Of a DNA stretch of 42,000 nucleotides, positions 38,739 through 42,000 are shown piece by piece. The DNA is from FEN-1250 sp038237245 (GTDB lineage: Bacteria; Gemmatimonadota; Gemmatimonadetes; Gemmatimonadales; Gemmatimonadaceae). The stretch's first letter is position 1; the number at the start of each line of letters is the position of its first letter. A program made the position numbers and the translations under genes. A model generated the notes under the pieces. It saw nothing but the letters and a program-made list of their open reading frames with translations, did not search any database and was not told the DNA's origin. The stretch spans positions 1 to 42,000 of the forward strand of contig JBBRYY010000019.1 of NCBI GenBank assembly GCA_038237245.1, in the 5' to 3' direction.

Positions 38739-39682
38739 TCGGGCTGGTGATCGGCGTGGACGCGGGGGGATCGCGCACCCGCGTCGCGGTCGCGGATGCG
38801 AGCGGCGAGATCATCGCGAGCGCCGAGCGCGAGGGAGGCGCCGTGAAGCCTGGCGAGATCGAGCGGTCGGCGTCGATCATCGCGGCCGCCGTGCGCGACG
38901 CGCTCATCACGCTCGATCCGACGCTCGGGACGCCGCGCGCACTGTGCGCCGGAGTGGCGGGGGTGGGACGCGAGAACGAACGTCGCGCGCTGAGCGAGGC
39001 GCTGCACGGCGAATCGCTCGCCGACGATGTGCTCGTGGTGACGGACGCGGAGATCGCGCTGGCGGATGCGTTCGGCGATGAGTCAGGGATCGTGCTCATC
39101 GCGGGGACGGGCTCGATCGCGCACGGGCGCGGGCCCGCCGGCGCGCTCGAGCGCGTGGGCGGCTGGGGCCCGAACATCGGTGACGAGGGGGGCGGCTACT
39201 GGATTGCGCGGCGCGCCCTTTCGGTGGTGACTGCGGCGACGGATGGGCGCGAGCCGGATACGTCGCTGATCGGCGCGATTCTCACCGCTGCGGAGCTGGA
39301 CGAGGTCCAGTCGCTGATTCCGTGGACCGCGACCGCAACGGTGGCGCAGATTGCGTCGCTCGCCTCGGTCGTGGTGGCGAGCGCCGAGGCGGGTGATCTG
39401 CGCGCGAACGCGCTGCTCGGCCTTGCCGCGGAAGAGCTCGTGCTGCACGTGCGCACCCTCGCGCGCACGCTCTTCCAGGATGAGCGCGCGGCGATGCAGG
39501 TTGCGCTGGGCGGTGGACTGCTCGAGCCCGGGAGCGCGCTGCGCCGGCGTGTGGAGCACCGGCTCAAGAGCGCAGTGCCCGGGAGCAAGGTGCACGCGGC
39601 GGCGATCGTGTCGGTGCGCGGAGCGGTGAAGCGCGCATTGCAGATCGGCGCGGAAGCGCACACGGGAGCTGAGCTGATGTAA
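38735..39682 (+). CDS. BadF/BadG/BcrA/BcrD-type ATPase: N-acetylglucosamine/N-acetylmuramic acid kinase-like
   Basis: Sugar kinase of the NAGK/MurK group, 315 residues from GTG at 38735-38737. ASKHA motifs: phosphate-1 GVDAGGSRTRVAVAD (residues 8-21), the catalytic Asp in VVTDAEIALADAFG (Asp104), phosphate-2 IAGTGSIAHG (122-131), and the acetyl-amino-sugar signature GGWGPNIGDEGGGYWIARRA. Clostridium MurK, of the same family, phosphorylates both MurNAc and GlcNAc, which suits the namZ context. The alternative is a general N-acetylhexosamine kinase. Overlap with the symporter stop (GTGA) ties it to uptake. No murQ etherase is in the window. Confidence 0.9.
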   Translation: MIGLVIGVDAGGSRTRVAVADASGEIIASAEREGGAVKPGEIERSASIIAAAVRDALITLDPTLGTPRALCAGVAGVGRENERRALSEALHGESLADDVLVVTDAEIALADAFGDESGIVLIAGTGSIAHGRGPAGALERVGGWGPNIGDEGGGYWIARRALSVVTAATDGREPDTSLIGAILTAAELDEVQSLIPWTATATVAQIASLASVVVASAEAGDLRANALLGLAAEELVLHVRTLARTLFQDERAAMQVALGGGLLEPGSALRRRVEHRLKSAVPGSKVHAAAIVSVRGAVKRALQIGAEAHTGAELM

Positions 39683-39690
39683 ATGCAAAC

Positions 39691-39713
39691 GGCGCGCGAG
39701 ATCCTCGCGCGCC
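39691..39713. terminator. Terminator-like hairpin after the kinase gene
   Basis: GGCGCGCGAG and CTCGCGCGCC form a 10-bp perfect stem around a 3-base loop, nine bases after the kinase stop. No U run; probably ends the plus-strand transcript. Confidence 0.5.
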
Positions 39714-39737
39714 GCCGTGGTCTCGAGTCTCAAATGA

Positions 39738-39775
39738 AATCAGGGCGGCGTCGCTACCGGACGACCGCCCTGATT
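39738..39775 (-). terminator. Terminator overlapping the end of the M28 peptidase gene
   Basis: AATCAGGGCGG (39738-39748) pairs with CCGCCCTGATT (39765-39775), an 11-bp perfect stem with a 16-base loop. On the minus strand it covers the last ten or so codons and the TGA itself and is followed by TCATTTG. The coding end therefore doubles as a transcription stop. Confidence 0.5.
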
Positions 39776-40753
39776 CCACACTGGCACCATGCCATTCGCC
39801 AGCAGCAAAACCGCGCGTACTTCGGAATTGATCACGGTGGTCATGTGCGCGAAGTCGATGCGCGAGATGTCGTCCGAGGGCTGATGGTAGTCCGCGTGCA
39901 GATTGAAGGTCGAGAGCGTGTGCGCTGGTATTCCGCGTTGCGCGAACGCGATGTTGTCGCTGCGCTCGAAGAAGTGCTGGGCGGGACGCGGATCCGCAAC
40001 GATCGGAATGTGCTCGCGGGTCAACATCGCGCCCATGGTCGACCGGTCGTAGCCGGTGAGCCACGCCTTCCCCGCTCCACCAGCGAGCGAATCGGGGCGC
40101 CCGATCATCTCGGTCTCGAGATTCGCGACCACACTGTCGAGTGGTACCGGGAAGTGCGCGATCATCCAGTTCGTACCGAGCAATCCCTCTTCTTCGCCGG
40201 TGGTGAGCGCGAAGAGGATCGAGCGCTTCGGGTGCGAGCGCGCGAGCGCACGCGCGACTTCCAGCACGGCCACCGTTCCCGAGGCATCGTCGTCGGCGCC
40301 GTTGTAGATCGAGTCGCCGTTCACCGGCTTCCCGATGCCGAGATGATCGTAGTGCGCATCGATGAGGAGGATCCCTCCAGCGAGCTTTGGATCGCTCCCC
40401 TTCAGCAATCCGACGACGTTCACAGCGGTCTCATGTTTCCCCGGCGCCGCATCGCTGAAGCTCGAGCGCAGATCGATCGAGCTATCGGTCGCGGAGACAG
40501 GAACGCGCTGAAAGTAGCCGCTGTCGCCGACCGGGACGAGCCCGATGGTCTTCATCTGCGCGGCAAGGTAGCGCGCGGCGCGCGCGCCGCCCGCGGTACC
40601 GGTGAGGCGTCCCTCCATCGAGTCGTCCGCGAGTGCGGACTCCATGCGGCGCACGTCAGCGGCGGTGACGCGGACTGCGGGGCGCCCCTGCGCGTGGAGC
40701 GCCATCGACGCGAGTACCAACGCTGGCGTCAGCAGCCAAGCCCGGAACGTCAG
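39740..40753 (-). CDS. M28-family zinc metallopeptidase, secreted
   Basis: Aminopeptidase-type M28 enzyme. Zinc ligands: LIDAHYDHLG (His, Asp side), NGADDDASGTVA (Asp), ALTTGEEEGLLGT (Glu pair), ETEMIGRPD and YHQPSDD (His). The annotated-style TTG at 40718-40720 has no ribosome site and cuts into the signal peptide. A CTG at 40751-40753 has GAGGAG four bases upstream, overlaps the upstream symporter stop (CTGA) like the other coupled starts here, and gives MTFRAWLLTPALVLASMALH, a good signal cleaved near HAQ. I therefore use it (337 residues). Substrate is peptides; pairing with a dicarboxylate/glutamate transporter suggests peptide use. Start is inferred, function secure. Confidence 0.88.
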   Translation of the reverse strand: MTFRAWLLTPALVLASMALHAQGRPAVRVTAADVRRMESALADDSMEGRLTGTAGGARAARYLAAQMKTIGLVPVGDSGYFQRVPVSATDSSIDLRSSFSDAAPGKHETAVNVVGLLKGSDPKLAGGILLIDAHYDHLGIGKPVNGDSIYNGADDDASGTVAVLEVARALARSHPKRSILFALTTGEEEGLLGTNWMIAHFPVPLDSVVANLETEMIGRPDSLAGGAGKAWLTGYDRSTMGAMLTREHIPIVADPRPAQHFFERSDNIAFAQRGIPAHTLSTFNLHADYHQPSDDISRIDFAHMTTVINSEVRAVLLLANGMVPVWNQGGRPVATPP

Positions 40754-42000
40754 CGCTCTCCTCGCACGATTTCCCAGCGGTCCATCACGGCCGTCGCCAG
40801 GCAGTTACCGACGAGGTTGATCGACGTGCGCGCCATGTCCATTACCGCATCGACGCCGAGGATCACGGCAACACCCTCGAGCGGCAGCCCAAACTGAGCG
40901 AGCGCCCCCGAAAGGATCACGAGCGACGCGCGCGGCACCGCGGCGACGCCTTTGCTGGTCAGCATGAGTGTGACCATCATGAGTAGCTGCGACTTGAGCG
41001 ACATGTCGATCCCGGCCGCCTGCGCGACGAATACCGACGCGACGGCCAGATAAAGCGTGCTCCCGTCGAGATTGAACGAGTAGCCGGTAGGCAGCACGAA
41101 CGCGACGATGCGCCTCGGCACCCCGAACGCCTCCATCGCTTCGAAGGCGCGCGGGAGCGCCGCCTCCGATGAGGCGGTGGAGAACGCGATGAGCCATGGC
41201 TCCTTCACCGCCGCCCAGAACTTGCCGATCGGGATACGCGCGATAAGCGCAACCGGTACCAGCACCGCAACGATGAAAATGATCAGCGCGATGTAGAGCG
41301 TGATGATGAGCATTCCGAGGTGCTTGAGCACGCCGATCCCGCTCGTTCCCACCGTCACCGCGATCGCCGCGCCGATGCCGAATGGCGCGAACCGCATCAC
41401 GAGATCCGTGAGCTTGAACATGATCTCCGACAGGCTCTCGCAGAACGCGAGCATCGTCAGCTTGGAATTCTTCCCCGCGCGCGCGAGCGCGACACCGAAG
41501 AGTACCGAGAAGAAGACGATCTGGAGCACCTCATTGTTCGCCGCCGCCTCGAAGAAGCTCTGCGGCACGACGTGCTCGAGCACTCCCTCGAGCGTCACCT
41601 TCTTCTGCGCGAGGTCGTTGCCGACGGTCGCAGACGCGCCGGTGATGCTCACGCCGGCGCCCGGCTTGATGATGTTGACGGCCGAGAGGCCAATCACGAG
41701 CGCGAGCGTCGTCACGATCTCGAAATAGATGATCGAGCGCAGCGCGAGCTTGCCCACGCGCTTCATGTCGTCGCCGTGACCGGCGATCCCGACGACGAGA
41801 GTCGAGAAGATCAGTGGCACGATCAGGAGCTTGATCATGCGCAGGAAAATCGTCGACAGCACCTTGAGCGACGCCGCCTGGAACAGCGGCGCGGGCTGTC
41901 CCGGCACGGCGTTCGGAAACGCCACCCCGACGATGACGCCCAGAACCATAGAGATGAAGATCCAGTGCGTGAGCGTGAGACGGCGGAAGATCCCGCCGCC
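40750..42000 (-). CDS. Dicarboxylate/amino acid:cation symporter (DAACS), 5' end beyond the window
   Basis: Glutamate/C4-dicarboxylate transporter of the GltP/DctA family. 416 codons are visible; the frame runs open to 42000 (GGGIFRRLTLTHWIFI before an internal Met), so the true start is outside. Eight membrane segments, the re-entrant and substrate motifs TSKGVAAVPRASLVI, LPTGYSFNLDGSTLYLAVAS and GVDAVMDMARTSINLVGNCL are clear. It imports acidic amino acids or succinate/fumarate with sodium or protons. It is followed directly by the M28 peptidase, sharing overlapping stop and start. The TS-rich DMARTSIN stretch is common to both branches, so the substrate is not decided. Confidence 0.93.
   Translation of the reverse strand, partial: GGGIFRRLTLTHWIFISMVLGVIVGVAFPNAVPGQPAPLFQAASLKVLSTIFLRMIKLLIVPLIFSTLVVGIAGHGDDMKRVGKLALRSIIYFEIVTTLALVIGLSAVNIIKPGAGVSITGASATVGNDLAQKKVTLEGVLEHVVPQSFFEAAANNEVLQIVFFSVLFGVALARAGKNSKLTMLAFCESLSEIMFKLTDLVMRFAPFGIGAAIAVTVGTSGIGVLKHLGMLIITLYIALIIFIVAVLVPVALIARIPIGKFWAAVKEPWLIAFSTASSEAALPRAFEAMEAFGVPRRIVAFVLPTGYSFNLDGSTLYLAVASVFVAQAAGIDMSLKSQLLMMVTLMLTSKGVAAVPRASLVILSGALAQFGLPLEGVAVILGVDAVMDMARTSINLVGNCLATAVMDRWEIVRGER

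Overview
The window is about 42 kb of high-GC DNA from a free-living Gram-negative bacterium. An outer-membrane Wzi-like barrel, several lipoproteins with clear lipoboxes and many GTG starts support this. The protein set (inositol-phosphate synthase with a CDP-alcohol phosphotransferase, a compact E1/E2 dehydrogenase operon, M28 peptidase, SSS symporters) gives me the impression of a Gemmatimonadota chromosome. That placement rests on overall resemblance only and was not tested. Apart from one IS256-type insertion at the left edge, the region looks chromosomal. No prophage, CRISPR array or plasmid functions are visible.

Layout. 1-745: the 5' part of an IS256-family element that has cut a GxxExxY-type gene. 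806-8716 (minus): a tightly overlapping operon gmd, GDP-4-keto-6-deoxymannose reductase, carB, DegT-type sugar aminotransferase, Wzi-like barrel, for surface polysaccharide but with carB inside it. 8808-11567 (minus): ribosomal operon rpmJ-rpsM-rpsK-(terminator)-rpoA-rplQ-rpmB, with rpsD missing from its usual place. 11748-15035 (minus): smpB, cell-wall amidase, pyrD, pyrF. 15180-15263 (plus): tRNA-Leu(CAG). 15306-31213 (minus): a 16 kb convoy of 22 genes with almost no gaps. In transcription order it holds an inositol phospholipid pair, E1alpha/E1beta/E2 of a 2-oxoacid dehydrogenase, a PHP phosphoesterase, peroxiredoxin, SDR, an unrecognised Rossmann/cysteine protein, thioredoxin reductase, an MBL hydrolase, an AhpD-like protein, an aspartase-like lyase and an Rrf2 regulator.

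From 31.3 kb the strands alternate. There is a small lipoprotein (minus), a PLP decarboxylase (plus), then a locus in which a NamZ-type exo-N-acetylmuramidase (minus) is divergent from an SSS symporter, an IscA-like protein, a second SSS symporter and a BadF/NAGK-type amino-sugar kinase (plus). I read this as a possible peptidoglycan-sugar salvage module, and it is the most interesting locus here. The right edge holds an M28 peptidase and a partial dicarboxylate/glutamate symporter (minus).

There is no gene-free stretch above 300 bases. The largest gaps (11568-11747, 10452-10618, 33307-33475, 15036-15179, 31663-31797) contain promoters or terminator-like hairpins, listed below.
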